Part shown: in pieces, positions 53,897 through 64,000 of the stretch
Numbering within the stretch: position 1 is the first letter of the stretch
How the letters are laid out: each line of letters starts with the position of its first letter
DNA from: CAWKGV01 sp963849305
GTDB taxonomy: Bacteria; Pseudomonadota; Alphaproteobacteria; Acetobacterales; Acetobacteraceae
DNA: 64,000 nt
Direction of reading: 5' to 3'
Assembly (NCBI GenBank): GCA_963849305.1
Contig: CAWKGV010000023.1
Location: 1-64,000, forward strand
Program-made: the position numbers and the translations under genes
The notes under the pieces: model-generated
Told to the model about the DNA's origin: nothing
Seen by the model: only the letters and a program-made list of their open reading frames with translations
Databases searched by the model: none

Positions 53897-55219
53897 ATGG
53901 CCAGCCGGACCGCGACCCACGACTATAAGGTGAAAGACATCTCGCTCGCTGACTGGGGCCGCAAGGAGGTCTCAATGGCCGAGGACGAGATGCCCGGCCT
54001 GATGGCGGTCCGCGCGGAATACGGCCCCGCCCAGCCGCTCAAGGGCGCGCGCATCGCCGGATGCCTGCACATGACGGTCCAGACCGCCGTGCTGATGGAG
54101 ACGCTGATCGCGCTCGGCGCCACCGTCCGCTGGTCGTCGTGCAACATCTTCTCCACCCAGGACCACGCCGCCGCCGCGGTGGCCGCGGCAGGCATCCCGG
54201 TCTTCGCCTGGAAAGGGGAGACGGAGGAGGAGTTCTGGTGGTGCATCGAGCAGACCGTGCGCGGACCGGAAACAGGCGCGAGTGACCGCTGGACGCCCAA
54301 CTTGATCCTGGACGACGGCGGCGACCTCACGAAGCTGATGCATGAGAAATACCCCGAGCTGATGCGCGACGTGCGCGGGCTCTCGGAAGAGACCACCACC
54401 GGCGTCCATCGCCTGCGCGACATGGCGCGGGACGGCACGTTGCTGGTGCCAGCGATCAACGTGAACGACAGCGTCACCAAGTCGAAGTTCGACAACCTGT
54501 ACGGCTGCCGGGAGTCGCTGGTGGACGGCATCCGTCGCGGCACCGACGTGATGATGGCGGGCAAGGTCGCCGTGGTGAACGGCTTCGGCGACGTGGGCAA
54601 GGGCTCGGCGGCATCGTTGCGCAACGCCGGCTGCCGGGTGATGGTGACCGAGGTGGACCCGATCTGCGCGCTCCAGGCCGCCATGGAGAGCTACGAGGTC
54701 ACAACCATGGACGAGGCGGCGCCGGTCGGCGACATCTTCGTGACCGCCACTGGCAACGTGGATGTCATCACGCTGGACCACATGCGGCGGATGAAGCATC
54801 GCGCAATCGTCTGCAATATCGGCCATTTCGACTCCGAGATACAAATAGAGGCGCTGCGAAACTATCGCTGGGAGAACGTCAAGCCGCAGGTGGACGAGGT
54901 AGTGTTTCCCGATGGCAAGCGGCTGATCGTGTTGTCCGAGGGGCGGCTCGTGAACCTCGGCAACGCCACGGGCCATCCGAGTTTCGTGATGAGCGCGTCG
55001 TTCACCAACCAGGTGCTAGCGCAAATCGAGTTGTTCACTGCCCCGCATGGTAAGTACGAGCGCAAGGTATATACCCTCCCGAAACGACTAGACGAAAAAG
55101 TCGCCGCACTACATTTGGCGAAAGTGGGGGCCAAGCTTACCCAATTAACGCCCAAGCAAGCTGATTACACTGGCGTCCCCAAGGAGGGACCGTTCAAGCA
55201 CGAACTATATCGCTATTAA
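53897..55219 (+). CDS. ahcY: Adenosylhomocysteinase
   Basis: AhcY hydrolyses S-adenosylhomocysteine, removing a methyltransferase inhibitor. The 440-residue protein has GCLHMTVQTAVLMETLIALG, SSCNIFSTQDHAAAAVA, the NVNDSVTKSKFDNLYGCRES signature, the NAD-binding GFGDVGKGSAASLRNAGCRV and the end block KEGPFKHELYRY. It is intact and of normal length. CAGGAG lies 6 bases before the ATG. The final 170 bases (from about 55040) look less GC-rich than the body. Confidence 0.97.
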   Translation: MASRTATHDYKVKDISLADWGRKEVSMAEDEMPGLMAVRAEYGPAQPLKGARIAGCLHMTVQTAVLMETLIALGATVRWSSCNIFSTQDHAAAAVAAAGIPVFAWKGETEEEFWWCIEQTVRGPETGASDRWTPNLILDDGGDLTKLMHEKYPELMRDVRGLSEETTTGVHRLRDMARDGTLLVPAINVNDSVTKSKFDNLYGCRESLVDGIRRGTDVMMAGKVAVVNGFGDVGKGSAASLRNAGCRVMVTEVDPICALQAAMESYEVTTMDEAAPVGDIFVTATGNVDVITLDHMRRMKHRAIVCNIGHFDSEIQIEALRNYRWENVKPQVDEVVFPDGKRLIVLSEGRLVNLGNATGHPSFVMSASFTNQVLAQIELFTAPHGKYERKVYTLPKRLDEKVAALHLAKVGAKLTQLTPKQADYTGVPKEGPFKHELYRY

Positions 55220-55353
55220 CGGCAGGCGGCGGCACACGCTTAATTTAATGCTCCTGTCACCTGTACCGGCTGGCGGCGGTTGGGAACTAGCTATAACTAG
55301 AGCCAACGCCGCCACTCAGGCCGCAAGCCGATTGACCGGGAGCAAAACGCCGC

Positions 55354-55611
55354 ATGACGACTAGCTTTGCCTTGCCACGAACCGAAGCCGTCCGTCGCGC
55401 GATGCGGGCAGTGCGGGACGAGGCATCGGCGGCCGATTTGCTGTTCCTGGAATGCTGGGAAGCGTGGCCGGCTTACGGGGTTGCCGCGACCCTGCGTGCG
55501 AGCCAGATCCGCCGCGCCAACCCGCGACTTGCCGCCGAGATCCGGGCGGAGTTGAACCGTGGGCGCCCGCTCACCGAACCCGAGCGCGCCGCGCTCGCCG
55601 AGCCAGTCTGA
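55354..55611 (+). CDS. Small hypothetical protein, 85 residues
   Basis: The protein is mostly helical: AVRRAMRAVRDEASAADLLF, LECWEAWPAYGVAATLRASQ, and a charged C-terminal half (AAEIRAELNRGRPLTEPERA). No signal peptide, membrane span or known motif is seen. It starts at ATG 55354 and converges with chvG 22 bases later. The start has no good Shine-Dalgarno. Confidence 0.5.
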   Translation: MTTSFALPRTEAVRRAMRAVRDEASAADLLFLECWEAWPAYGVAATLRASQIRRANPRLAAEIRAELNRGRPLTEPERAALAEPV

Positions 55612-55633
55612 CCGGCGCCTCGTCGTCGCGCGA

Positions 55634-57323
55634 TCAGGCCCGTGGCAGGCGCACCACAAACCGGGCGCCGAGAATGCGGCCGTCGGAGTCACGGCGGTTA
55701 TCGGCGATGATCCGCCCGTGCAGGGCCTCAACGATCTGCCGACTGATGGACAGGCCAAGCCCCGAGTGCTGGCCAAATCGCTCGTCCATCGGCCGCTCCG
55801 AATAGAAGCGATCGAATATGTGCTCGAGCTTGCCCTCCGGGATGCCCGGACCCTCGTCATCGACGGTGATTTCGATATATCCCTTCAGTTCCCGAGCGGT
55901 CACCGTGATCCTGCTGCCCGCCGGGCTGAACGACTCGGCGTTGCTGATCAGATTGCGGAAGATCTGCACAATCCGGTCCTCGATCCCGAGCACCACGAGC
56001 CCGCTTGGGGGCACGCGAAGATCTATCCAGGGATCACCTTCGCCGCGCGTCGCATCCTGCAATTCCTTCAGCGTGCCCAGTATCGGCGCCACCTCCACCC
56101 GCTCGGTGATCACGCGCGACAGCTCGGCATCGACGCGCGAGGCATCGGAAACGTCACTGATCAGCCGATCCAGCCGCGTGACATCGTCGGTGACGATCGC
56201 CAGGAGCTGCTTTTGCCGCCTCGGATCCTCGATCCGGCGCAGCGTCTCGATGGCGCTGCGGATGGAACTCAGCGGGTTCTTGATCTCGTGCGCGACATCG
56301 GCGGCAAAACGCTCGATCGCGTCCATTCGGTGCCACAATGCCGCCGCCGAGTTCGGCCAACGCGATGGCGAGCGTGCCGACCTCGTCGCGCCGGCCGAGC
56401 AGCCGGCGCGGCACGCTGCCCGTGCGGCCCTGGCCTTCGCGCATCTCGGCCGCGGCTTCGGCAAGCTGAAGGATCGGGCGCGCAATGGTGCGCGAGAGAT
56501 ACCACGACAGCAGGACCGTCAAGGCGAGCGCCAGCCCGAACAGGGCCAGGATCGACATTCGCACCGCGAACAGGCTGGCATCCACCTCTCGCGCCTCGCG
56601 CGTGAGCAGGATAATCCCCACGGTGTGCTTATCGCGCTCCACCGGCTCGGCCACCGTGACCAGCAGGCGGTCGTCTATGGTACGACGGATGTAGGGCGGC
56701 ATCTCCCGGCTCTGGTCGGAACTTGAGAGCCGCAGCTCGTCCTTCACATTGGGTTGCCAATCGGGTCCGGCGCCGCCCGGGGTTAGGTCCACATGGGTCG
56801 GGGTCTTCTGGGGCAATAAAGCCAGAACTTGATCGTAAATCCAGCCGATGGCGCCAAGGACCGGGCCGTGCCGCACCGCGGGCGGCAACGGCCGTCTGAG
56901 GATCGCGCCCTCCGGGCCTTCGTGAACGAGCGAGTCCGCGATCACGGTGCCATCGGGCGAATAGAGCTTCGCCTCCGCGTCCGGTGTCGGTTCGGTAAGG
57001 CGATAGAGCAGCGACCGAGCGATATCCGGGACCAGCTTGGGGTCACGCGGGTTCACGACGCTGATCGCACTTTCCGCCAGCGCGCCGGCGTAGATGCGCG
57101 CCTGCTCGCGCAACGCCGAGACCTCGGCCTCCAGCAGTCCATTCTGGTACTGGTCGAGGTAAAGCAGGGCCGCCACCAGCAGGATCAATGGCAGTGCGTT
57201 GACCAGCAAAATGCGCCGGAGCAGCGGCGATACCCAGTGCGGCCGCAAGCTGGGCCTCGTTCGAGTGGGCATCGGGAGGGGAGATATGTCCCGCGCCTCC
57301 CCGCCGGTCAGGCGTTGGAGCAA
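55634..57323 (-). pseudogene. chvG: Sensor histidine kinase ChvG-like, one frameshift
   Basis: ChvG-type sensors respond to envelope or pH signals and phosphorylate ChvI. The first frame has two transmembrane helices (RRILLVNALPLILLVAALLY and ILALFGLALALTVLLSWYLS) bracketing a periplasmic sensor, then a HAMP region with RTIARPILQLAEAAAEM. An extra G near 56340 moves the frame; the kinase core follows with the H-box FAADVAHEIKNPLSSIRSA, NLISNAESFSP (N-box), DDEGPGIPEGKLEHIF and GLGLSISRQIVEALHG. TTG 57323 is chosen because AAGGAG overlaps the chvI stop; ATG 57272 is the alternative. A single shift between conserved parts looks like sequencing error. Confidence 0.8.
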
Positions 57324-57324
57324 A

Positions 57325-58029
57325 TTAATGCTCCTTGTAGCGATAGCCGATCCCGTAGAGCGTCTCGATTTGGTTGAAGGAGTCGCTGACGCTGCGGAAC
57401 TTCTTACGGATGCGTTTGACGTGGCTATCGATCGTGCGGTCGTCCACATAGATATTCTCGCCATAGGCAGCATCGATCAGTTGATCGCGGCTCTTGACCA
57501 TGCCGGGCCGGGCCGCCAGTGCCTTGACCAGCAGGAACTCGGTCACCGTGAGCTGGATGTCCTCGCCCTTCCAGGTGCATTGGTGCTTGGTTTCGTCCAG
57601 CACCAGGTCGCCCCGCACCATCACGCCGCCGGGGGCCGTGCCCGAGCCTTCCGCGCGGGACACCTCGTTGCGCCGCAGCAAGGCGCGGATGCGCTCGATC
57701 AGCAGCCGCTGGCTGAACGGCTTGGTAATGTAGTCGTCCGCCCCGAGCCGCAGCCCCATCAGCTCGTCCACCTCCTCGTCCTTGGACGTGAGGAAGATCA
57801 CCGGCATGGCGCTGCGCTGCCGCAGCCGTTGCAGCAGCTCCATCCCGTCCATCCGTGGCATCTTGATGTCGAGCACCGCCAGATCGACCGGGCGCGCGGT
57901 GAGCCCTTGCAGCGCGCTCTCGCCGTCGGTGTAGGTGCGCACTTGGAAGCCCTCTTGTTCCAGCGTCATCGAGATGCTGGTGAGGATATTACGATCGTCG
58001 TCCACCAGGGCGATGGTCTGCTTCATCAT
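57325..58029 (-). CDS. chvI: Response regulator ChvI-like (OmpR family)
   Basis: The 234-residue protein has a receiver domain with TIALVDDDRNILTS, phospho-acceptor in DLAVLDIKMPRMDGMELL, FLTSKDEEVDELMGLRLGAD and KPFSQRLLIERIRALLRR, then an OmpR winged helix (LTVTEFLLVKALAARPGMVK, IDSHVKRIRKKFRSVSDSFN, ETLYGIGYRYKE). This matches ChvI/OmpR. It lies 1 base upstream of the chvG TTG start, so kinase and regulator are cotranscribed. Confidence 0.92.
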   Translation of the reverse strand: MMKQTIALVDDDRNILTSISMTLEQEGFQVRTYTDGESALQGLTARPVDLAVLDIKMPRMDGMELLQRLRQRSAMPVIFLTSKDEEVDELMGLRLGADDYITKPFSQRLLIERIRALLRRNEVSRAEGSGTAPGGVMVRGDLVLDETKHQCTWKGEDIQLTVTEFLLVKALAARPGMVKSRDQLIDAAYGENIYVDDRTIDSHVKRIRKKFRSVSDSFNQIETLYGIGYRYKEH

Positions 58030-58131
58030 TGCATTCCCTTCCGGGCGATTTATGTCGGGCGGGGCGGGGTGCGCGACAATGGCGGTTTGGCCGGGCATTG
58101 TGGCGCATTGTGGACGATGGGCGAACGCGGC

Positions 58132-58932
58132 ATGGCGGCAGTTCCTACAAACGCGCTACAGAGGTTCCGCTCCACGGTCCCGCATTATCGGGCTGGACGG
58201 CCGGCCTATGCGCCCAGGCTGATCCACCGGGTCGCAAGGCTCAGCGGCCTGTCGGCGCCCGGGCGGGTGCTAGACCTCGGCTGTGGCCCAGGCTTGCTCG
58301 CGGCTGCGTTCGCGCCGTTCGCATCCGAAGTGATGGCGATGGACCCCGAGCCGGCAATGCTGGCCGCTGTGGCCGAGCTGGGCCTTCCGAACATCCGTTC
58401 GGTGAGGGGCAGCTCCTTCGACCTTTCCTCGGCACTTGGCCGGTTCCGGCTGGTGGTCATGGGCCGCTCCTTTCATTGGATGGACCGGGCCGACACGCTC
58501 CGTCGGCTCGATTCGCTGCTGGAGCCGGGCGGCCCGGTCGTCCTGTTCAACACGGCTCATCCCGAGCTACCCGCGAACGCCTGGCTGACCGAGTTCCGGG
58601 GATTGCGCCGGCGCTACGCGGGCGATGAAGACGAAGAGCTGCCAAACCGGTCGCCGGGCTGGGTGCCGCATGAGGGCGTACTGCTCGATTCGCCGTTCAA
58701 CCGGATTGAAGGCGTCTCGGTCATCGACCGACGCCAGACCCCATTGGCCTCGCTGCTCGATCGTGCCCTGTCGATGTCAGGCACGTCGCCCGAGCGACTC
58801 GGCGACAGCGTCCGCCTGCTTGCCCGGGAGATCGACACCCTCTTAAGCCCATACGCGACAGACGGCGTGCTCAGCGAGGTGGTCGAGTCTCAGGCTCGCC
58901 TGGCCTTTCGTCCAGGGGAGGAGCCCGAATGA
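58132..58932 (+). CDS. SAM-dependent methyltransferase (class I)
   Basis: The 266-residue protein has the class-I motif VLDLGCGPGLLAAAFAPFAS, then VMAMDPEPAMLAAVAELG, a third motif (GGPVVLFNTAHP), and a variable C-terminal part. FRSTVPHYRAGRPAYAPRLI is typical of small-molecule methyltransferases of the UbiE-like group. ATG 58132 is one of two close starts. It overlaps the HugZ-like gene by 4 bases. Substrate unknown. Confidence 0.85.
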   Translation: MAAVPTNALQRFRSTVPHYRAGRPAYAPRLIHRVARLSGLSAPGRVLDLGCGPGLLAAAFAPFASEVMAMDPEPAMLAAVAELGLPNIRSVRGSSFDLSSALGRFRLVVMGRSFHWMDRADTLRRLDSLLEPGGPVVLFNTAHPELPANAWLTEFRGLRRRYAGDEDEELPNRSPGWVPHEGVLLDSPFNRIEGVSVIDRRQTPLASLLDRALSMSGTSPERLGDSVRLLAREIDTLLSPYATDGVLSEVVESQARLAFRPGEEPE

Positions 58933-59621
58933 ATAACGCGGTTTCCCACGCCGTCGCCGCCCGTCGGCTCCTGCGCGCGACGCGCCTCGGCACGCTGGCG
59001 ACCACGGTTGCAGGCCAGCCCTTCGCCTCCCTGGTCACTCCGGCAGTCGCGCCGGACGGGTCGATCTTGTTGCTGTTGTCCGATCTGTCCGAGCACACGC
59101 GCCATCTCGGCGCGAATCCGCGTTGCGCGCTAATGGTCGTCGGGGCGCCGGAGGAGGTGAACCCTCAGACCGCTCCGCGGGTGACGATCACGGGTCAGGC
59201 CGCGCTGGATGAGCACCCGGCGCTTCAGGCCCGCTATCTCGCGATCCACCCCTATGCGGCGCTTTATGCTGGCTTTGGCGACTTCCATCTCTGGCGGCTT
59301 CGTCCCTTGGGCGGGTTGTTCGTTGGCGGCTTCGGCCGGGCTGGCCGGTTGCGTGCGGCCGATCTCGCTCCCGGTCCAGTGGTGGCGGACGCCATCGCCG
59401 CGGCCGAGCCGGCGCTGATCGCTCACTGCAACGACGAACAAGCGGACGCTCTGGCCCGCATCGCTGGCGAGCCTGGCACTTGGCGCCTCGCCACGTTGGA
59501 TGCCGACGGTTTCGACCTGGCCCAAGGTGAGCGCGTCCGCCGGATACCCTGGTCGCGGCCCGCGACCTCCGCAGACGACATCCGCAAGGAGTTGGCGGAG
59601 CTGACCGCCTCTCACGGCTGA
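58929..59621 (+). CDS. HugZ-like pyridoxamine 5'-phosphate oxidase-fold protein
   Basis: The 230-residue protein has the split-barrel FMN/heme fold (RLGTLATTVAGQPFASLVTP, LSEHTRHLGANPRCALMVVG) and a C-terminal DUF2470-like part (ALIAHCNDEQADALARIAGE). HugZ-type proteins degrade heme or bind it. The C-terminal His usual in HugZ is not clear. ATG 58929 overlaps the upstream methyltransferase stop (ATGA). Confidence 0.85.
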   Translation: MNNAVSHAVAARRLLRATRLGTLATTVAGQPFASLVTPAVAPDGSILLLLSDLSEHTRHLGANPRCALMVVGAPEEVNPQTAPRVTITGQAALDEHPALQARYLAIHPYAALYAGFGDFHLWRLRPLGGLFVGGFGRAGRLRAADLAPGPVVADAIAAAEPALIAHCNDEQADALARIAGEPGTWRLATLDADGFDLAQGERVRRIPWSRPATSADDIRKELAELTASHG

Positions 59622-59678
59622 AACCCCGCCGCCATCGCCGCCGTTCCTGGCAGTGCTGAACGTCTAATGGAGACAGCT

Positions 59679-59879
59679 ATGCCCTTCGAGCTGCGCATCG
59701 ACAAACGATCCGTTGCGACCTTCGATAGCTCCGAGGACGCGCTGACACGGGCGCGCGAAGCGGTTCAGGCGCGGCCTGACTGCGAGCCGGAGATCATCGA
59801 CACCGCCACCGGCCGCGCGTTCGAGCCGGCGGCAAGCCAGCGCTGGCGGGACGAACTGGCAAACAAGGTGGGGTATTGA
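59679..59879 (+). CDS. Small hypothetical protein, 66 residues
   Basis: MPFELRIDKRSVATFDSSED begins a short alpha/beta protein with a helix (ALTRAREAVQARPDCEPEII). GGAG lies 8 bases before ATG 59679 (an ATG at 59667 is in frame). The next gene starts 3 bases after the stop. No known family recognised. Confidence 0.55.
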   Translation: MPFELRIDKRSVATFDSSEDALTRAREAVQARPDCEPEIIDTATGRAFEPAASQRWRDELANKVGY

Positions 59880-59882
59880 CCG

Positions 59883-60110
59883 ATGGCGAAAGAGCGGACT
59901 GAGGCTGAACCGGCGGCGGCAAAGCACGAACAGGCGCGCCAGCTCGCCGAAGATGCGTTGGGTGCTTATGCCGAGGGTGATGAGACGCGCGGCGACCGGC
60001 TGGCCGAGGAGGCCAAGAAAATCGATCGCTCAGCGGTGAAAGAGGTGGTCGAGGAGCTTGACGAGGATGCCGGTTCCGACCCGGATGCTGCCCAGCGGGC
60101 GGGCAAATAG
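59883..60110 (+). CDS. Small charged hypothetical protein, 75 residues
   Basis: The protein is very rich in Glu, Ala and Arg (AKHEQARQLAEDALGAYAEG, EEAKKIDRSAVKEVVEELDE) and probably forms one or two helices. It follows the previous gene after 3 bases, so both are likely cotranscribed. No function can be proposed. Confidence 0.5.
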   Translation: MAKERTEAEPAAAKHEQARQLAEDALGAYAEGDETRGDRLAEEAKKIDRSAVKEVVEELDEDAGSDPDAAQRAGK

Positions 60111-60194
60111 CGAAGTCGGTACCCGTCCGGCCGCTCTTGCGGTCGCGCGGGGCACGGCATAGCGTCGGCTCGCGTCATCGCAATGGAGGAAGTA

Positions 60195-60326
60195 ATGATC
60201 AAGCGCGTTTTCCTGGCGTTCGCGGTGGTCTGCGGCTTGGCCGGCGCCACGCTGGCCCTCGCTGGCGTAAGCGCCAACCCGGCGGCAGCCTGCGACGACG
60301 GCACTGGTAACGGCCATACGACTTGA
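60195..60326 (+). CDS. Small exported peptide, 43 residues
   Basis: The ATG at 60195 has GGAGGAAGT upstream, an excellent Shine-Dalgarno. The product has a signal-like start (MIKRVFLAFAVVCGLAGATL) and a short polar C-terminus (AACDDGTGNGHTT). Cleavage after ASANPAAA-like residues (SANPAAA) would leave a peptide of about 12 residues. It converges with argJ, 41 bases apart. Function unknown. Confidence 0.5.
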   Translation: MIKRVFLAFAVVCGLAGATLALAGVSANPAAACDDGTGNGHTT

Positions 60327-60367
60327 ACCTATGGCTGGCGGGCTCGCGGCCCGTCAGCTCCCTCGCT

Positions 60368-61597
60368 TCAGGACCGATACGAGCCGTTGATATCGATGTA
60401 GCCGTGGGTCAAGTCGCAGGTCCAAGCCGTGGCTTGGCCGCGACCGAGGCCGAGATCGATCTGGATATGGACCTCGCGGCCTTTCATGTGTCCAACGACC
60501 GGCGTCTCGTCATAATCGGGGACCACGCCGCCGTCCCGCGCCATCCACACGCCGCCGACCGCGACGGAGAGCCGATCGCGGTCGGCGGGCTCCCCTGCCT
60601 TTCCCACCGCCATGACGATCCGGCCCCAATTCGCGTCCTCGCCGGCGATCGCGGTCTTCACGAGGGGCGAGTTGGCGACCGTCATCGCGATCCGCTTGGC
60701 CGAGCGCGCGGAGGTGGCGCCGGTCACGTCGATGCGGACCAGCTTTTGCGCCCCCTCCCCGTCGCGCACCACTTGCAGCGCGAGGTCGAGCAAAAGCTCG
60801 TTTAGCTTGGCGGCGAAGTCGCCGAGCACACGCCCGCCCGTCGCCGGCACCCGGGCGTGCTTCGCCTGCCCCGTGGCGAACAAGAGCACGGTGTCGGAGG
60901 TGGAGGTATCGGAATCGACCGTGGTGCAGTTGAAGCTCGCGTCCACTCCCTTGGACAGCAGCGCATCCAGCGCCGGCGCGGGTATCTTGGCATCGGTGGC
61001 GATGAAGCACAGCATGGTCGCCATGTCGGGCGCCACCATGCCGCTCCCTTTGGCGATGCCGTTGATCCGGACCTCGGCGTCGCCGACCCTGGCGACCCGC
61101 GTGGCGGCCTTCGGAAACGTGTCGGTGGTCATGATGCCGCGCGCGGCATCATGCCAGGCGTCCGCGCTCAAACGGGCGTGCAGGTCCGGCAGCGCGGCCA
61201 CCAGCCGCTCATGGGGCAATATTTCCCCGATCACGCCGGTCGAGGCGATAAAGACCTGCTTGGCCGACGAGCCGACCAGGTCGGCCGCGGCATGAGCCGT
61301 GGCGGCACACGCATCCCGCCCGGCCCGGCCGGTAAAGACGTTCGCATTGCCGGCGTTGACCACCAGCGCGCGCGCCTTCCCGCCTTTGAGAGCGGCACGG
61401 CACCAGTCAACCGGGGCGCCGGGGCAGCGGCTCCGGGTAAACACGCCAGCCGTCGTCGTGCCGGCGGCCAACTCCATCATCACGAGATCAGTCCGGTCGC
61501 GATAGCGGATCCCCGCCGCCGTCGCGCCTAGCCGCACCCCCGCCACGGCCGGCAGTTCGGGCATCTGGGCCGCCAGCGGCGAAACCCGCACGTCCAT
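60368..61597 (-). CDS. argJ: Bifunctional glutamate N-acetyltransferase / ornithine acetyltransferase
   Basis: ArgJ recycles the acetyl group in arginine synthesis. The 409-residue protein has the self-cleavage site MAPDMATML-like KGSGMVAPDMATMLC, where Thr194 becomes the nucleophile, LVVNAGNANVFTGRAG at the front, FIASTGVIGEILPHERL and SPLVKTAIAGEDANWGRIV, and ends GYIDINGSYRS. ATG 61597 fits family starts; the frame is open to 61624. Intact. Confidence 0.96.
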   Translation of the reverse strand: MDVRVSPLAAQMPELPAVAGVRLGATAAGIRYRDRTDLVMMELAAGTTTAGVFTRSRCPGAPVDWCRAALKGGKARALVVNAGNANVFTGRAGRDACAATAHAAADLVGSSAKQVFIASTGVIGEILPHERLVAALPDLHARLSADAWHDAARGIMTTDTFPKAATRVARVGDAEVRINGIAKGSGMVAPDMATMLCFIATDAKIPAPALDALLSKGVDASFNCTTVDSDTSTSDTVLLFATGQAKHARVPATGGRVLGDFAAKLNELLLDLALQVVRDGEGAQKLVRIDVTGATSARSAKRIAMTVANSPLVKTAIAGEDANWGRIVMAVGKAGEPADRDRLSVAVGGVWMARDGGVVPDYDETPVVGHMKGREVHIQIDLGLGRGQATAWTCDLTHGYIDINGSYRS

Positions 61598-61634
61598 GCT
61601 TCCCCTCTCCGACGAGTCCAGCAAGGCGCGGCTT

Positions 61635-62594
61635 TTAGGCCATCACTTGGCCGGTGGTGGCGCCGCTCGACTCGGTGGCGCTGGCCGGCGAGCCGTTCGG
61701 GTTGAACTGCTGTACGGTGACATCGGCGCGGGCGTGAGCGACCGCCTTTTGGATCGCCTCCTGCACCATCTTCTGGCGCAGTTCGTCCTTGGCCTGCTCG
61801 AAGCTCGGCGGCTTGGCCGTGCGGCGCGCCACGACCTTGATCACGTGCCAGCCGAACTGGGTATGCACGGGCGTCTGAGTGATCTGGCCTGGCTGCAAGG
61901 CGAATGCGGCGTCGGCGAACGCTGGCACCATTTCGTCCTTTTTGAAGAAGCCGAGGTCGCCGGTGCCGCCTGGACCGGGATCTTTGCTGTATTTCTTCAC
62001 CAGCGCGTCGAAATCGGCGCCTTTATCGAGCTGGGTGATGATATCCTTTGCCTCGGCCTCGGTCGGGACCAGGATCTGCTTGGCGTTGACCTCCTCGACC
62101 CCGGACTTTCCGGCGATGTCGCGCTCGTAGCGAGCATGCACGGCCTGTTCAGTGATCTGAGGACCAACCTCCTTCATAAGCATGGCGCGTTGCAGGGCGG
62201 TGTTCTTGGCCAGCGCGACCTGCTCCTGGACGGCCGGTTCCTTGGCGAGCCCGGTGCGGTCCGCCTCGATCACCAGGGCGCGCTGGTCGATCAATTGGTT
62301 CAGCAGCATTGGGTACAACACCTGCGCCGGCATCCCTCGCACCTGCGGCGGCAATGTTTGGGCGGCAGCGTTCAGATCGCTCAGATGGATCGGCTCGCCG
62401 TTCACCGTGGCCACGACCGGATTGCCGCCGCTGGGCGGGGCGCCGGGAGGGGCCGAAGCGGTAGGGGCCGGAGCGGCAGGGGCCGGAGCGGCAGGGGCGG
62501 GTGCCGACTGCGACTGCGCCAGCGCCGTGCCCGGGATGACGGCAACCAGATACCCGGCAGATAGGCGGGACAGGGCCTCAAGGCGAAAGCTCAT
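61635..62594 (-). CDS. Exported PpiC-type peptidyl-prolyl isomerase / foldase
   Basis: The 319-residue protein has a signal peptide (LSAGYLVAVIPGTALAQ), an Ala/Pro tandem repeat linker, a SurA-N-like helical part (LYPMLLNQLIDQRALVIEAD), and a PpiC/parvulin domain (AKQILVPTEAEAKDII, DLGFFKKDEMVPAFADAAFA, TQFGWHVIKVVARRT). It probably assists folding of exported proteins in the periplasm. AGGAG lies 5 bases before ATG 62594. It is divergent from secA with 160 bases between and probably shares its control. Confidence 0.9.
   Translation of the reverse strand: MSFRLEALSRLSAGYLVAVIPGTALAQSQSAPAPAAPAPAAPAPTASAPPGAPPSGGNPVVATVNGEPIHLSDLNAAAQTLPPQVRGMPAQVLYPMLLNQLIDQRALVIEADRTGLAKEPAVQEQVALAKNTALQRAMLMKEVGPQITEQAVHARYERDIAGKSGVEEVNAKQILVPTEAEAKDIITQLDKGADFDALVKKYSKDPGPGGTGDLGFFKKDEMVPAFADAAFALQPGQITQTPVHTQFGWHVIKVVARRTAKPPSFEQAKDELRQKMVQEAIQKAVAHARADVTVQQFNPNGSPASATESSGATTGQVMA
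62449..62508. repeat. 15-base tandem repeat in the PpiC foldase gene
   Basis: Three consecutive units of the form GGGGCCGGAGCGGCA (62449-62463, 62464-62478, 62479-62493) and a partial fourth. On the minus strand they encode a repeated APAAP linker after the signal peptide. Length polymorphism by slippage is likely. Confidence 0.85.
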
Positions 62595-62754
62595 CACAAC
62601 TCCTGACAATCATAGCGCGCGGAGTTATGACGGAACCGTCCAGCCCTCACAAGCGGAGGGCCGGGCCGACGGGCGCGGCCGTTTGCGTTGACCGGGCCCC
62701 GAGTGGCTCTTATCTCCACCTCTCGCCACCCTGGCCTCGGCCTAGAAGGTTTTA

Positions 62755-64000
<1,246 letters not shown>

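Noticed and set aside
57199..58131. N-terminal 311 residues of the long frame leading into the methyltransferase
   Set aside because: This part is antisense to chvI and chvG; the methyltransferase starts at 58132.

Overview
The window is a GC-rich chromosomal segment with the gene content of an alphaproteobacterium, most likely a Rhodospirillales/Acetobacteraceae-like organism. Indicators are an F0 operon (atpI-B-E-b'-b) without the F1 genes, a ChvG/ChvI-type two-component pair, the hemE-hemH-hemJ-rho cluster, an aroQ-accB-accC operon, and frequent GTG/TTG starts with 1 to 4 base start/stop overlaps. No tRNA, rRNA or CRISPR array was seen. Taxonomy is inferred from gene content only.

Layout. 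0-3.2 kb: a YghU-type glutathione transferase and an alpha/beta hydrolase whose C-terminus is replaced by unrelated sequence, then a visibly AT-richer two-gene minus-strand cassette with a caspase-like protein. 3.3-10.8 kb: dapF-mtaB-ftsY-Uma2, convergent with aroQ-accB-accC, then thiS-thiG and a frameshifted CMD-family gene. 10.9-18.9 kb: accessory DNA with a frameshifted OxlT-like transporter, small enzymes, a (TG)19 tract, and a scrambled locus in which one LysR gene (four pieces) and one DoxX-like gene (two pieces) are shuffled around an IS1634-type element. 18.9-34.5 kb: smc, a DsbA-like protein, a DUF721/DciA-like protein, mutY, transporters, porins, a ThiE/TenI-like protein, YggS and an ABC exporter. 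34.6-37.5 kb: the F0 operon. 37.5-43.4 kb: envelope and stress genes (HMA-like, DUF5132, two YsnF/DUF2382 genes, YidB-like), maf and ppsR. 43.8-48.7 kb: hemE-hemH-HAD-hemJ and rho. 48.7-62.6 kb: a lipoprotein, regulators, GNAT, an LLM flavoenzyme, a YVTN beta-propeller, ahcY with a palindromic operator candidate, chvI-chvG, small hypotheticals, argJ and a PpiC foldase. From 62.7 kb: secA, cut by the window edge.

Two cross-cutting observations matter for any user. First, eleven single-base frameshifts interrupt conserved genes, two of them in smc; nine look like +1 insertions, which suggests sequencing error more than gene decay. Second, a perfect or near-perfect palindrome recurs in three intergenic regions. 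The best candidates for undescribed biology are the caspase-like cassette at 1.77-2.9 kb and the YsnF/DUF2382-HMA-DUF5132-YidB envelope-stress cluster.
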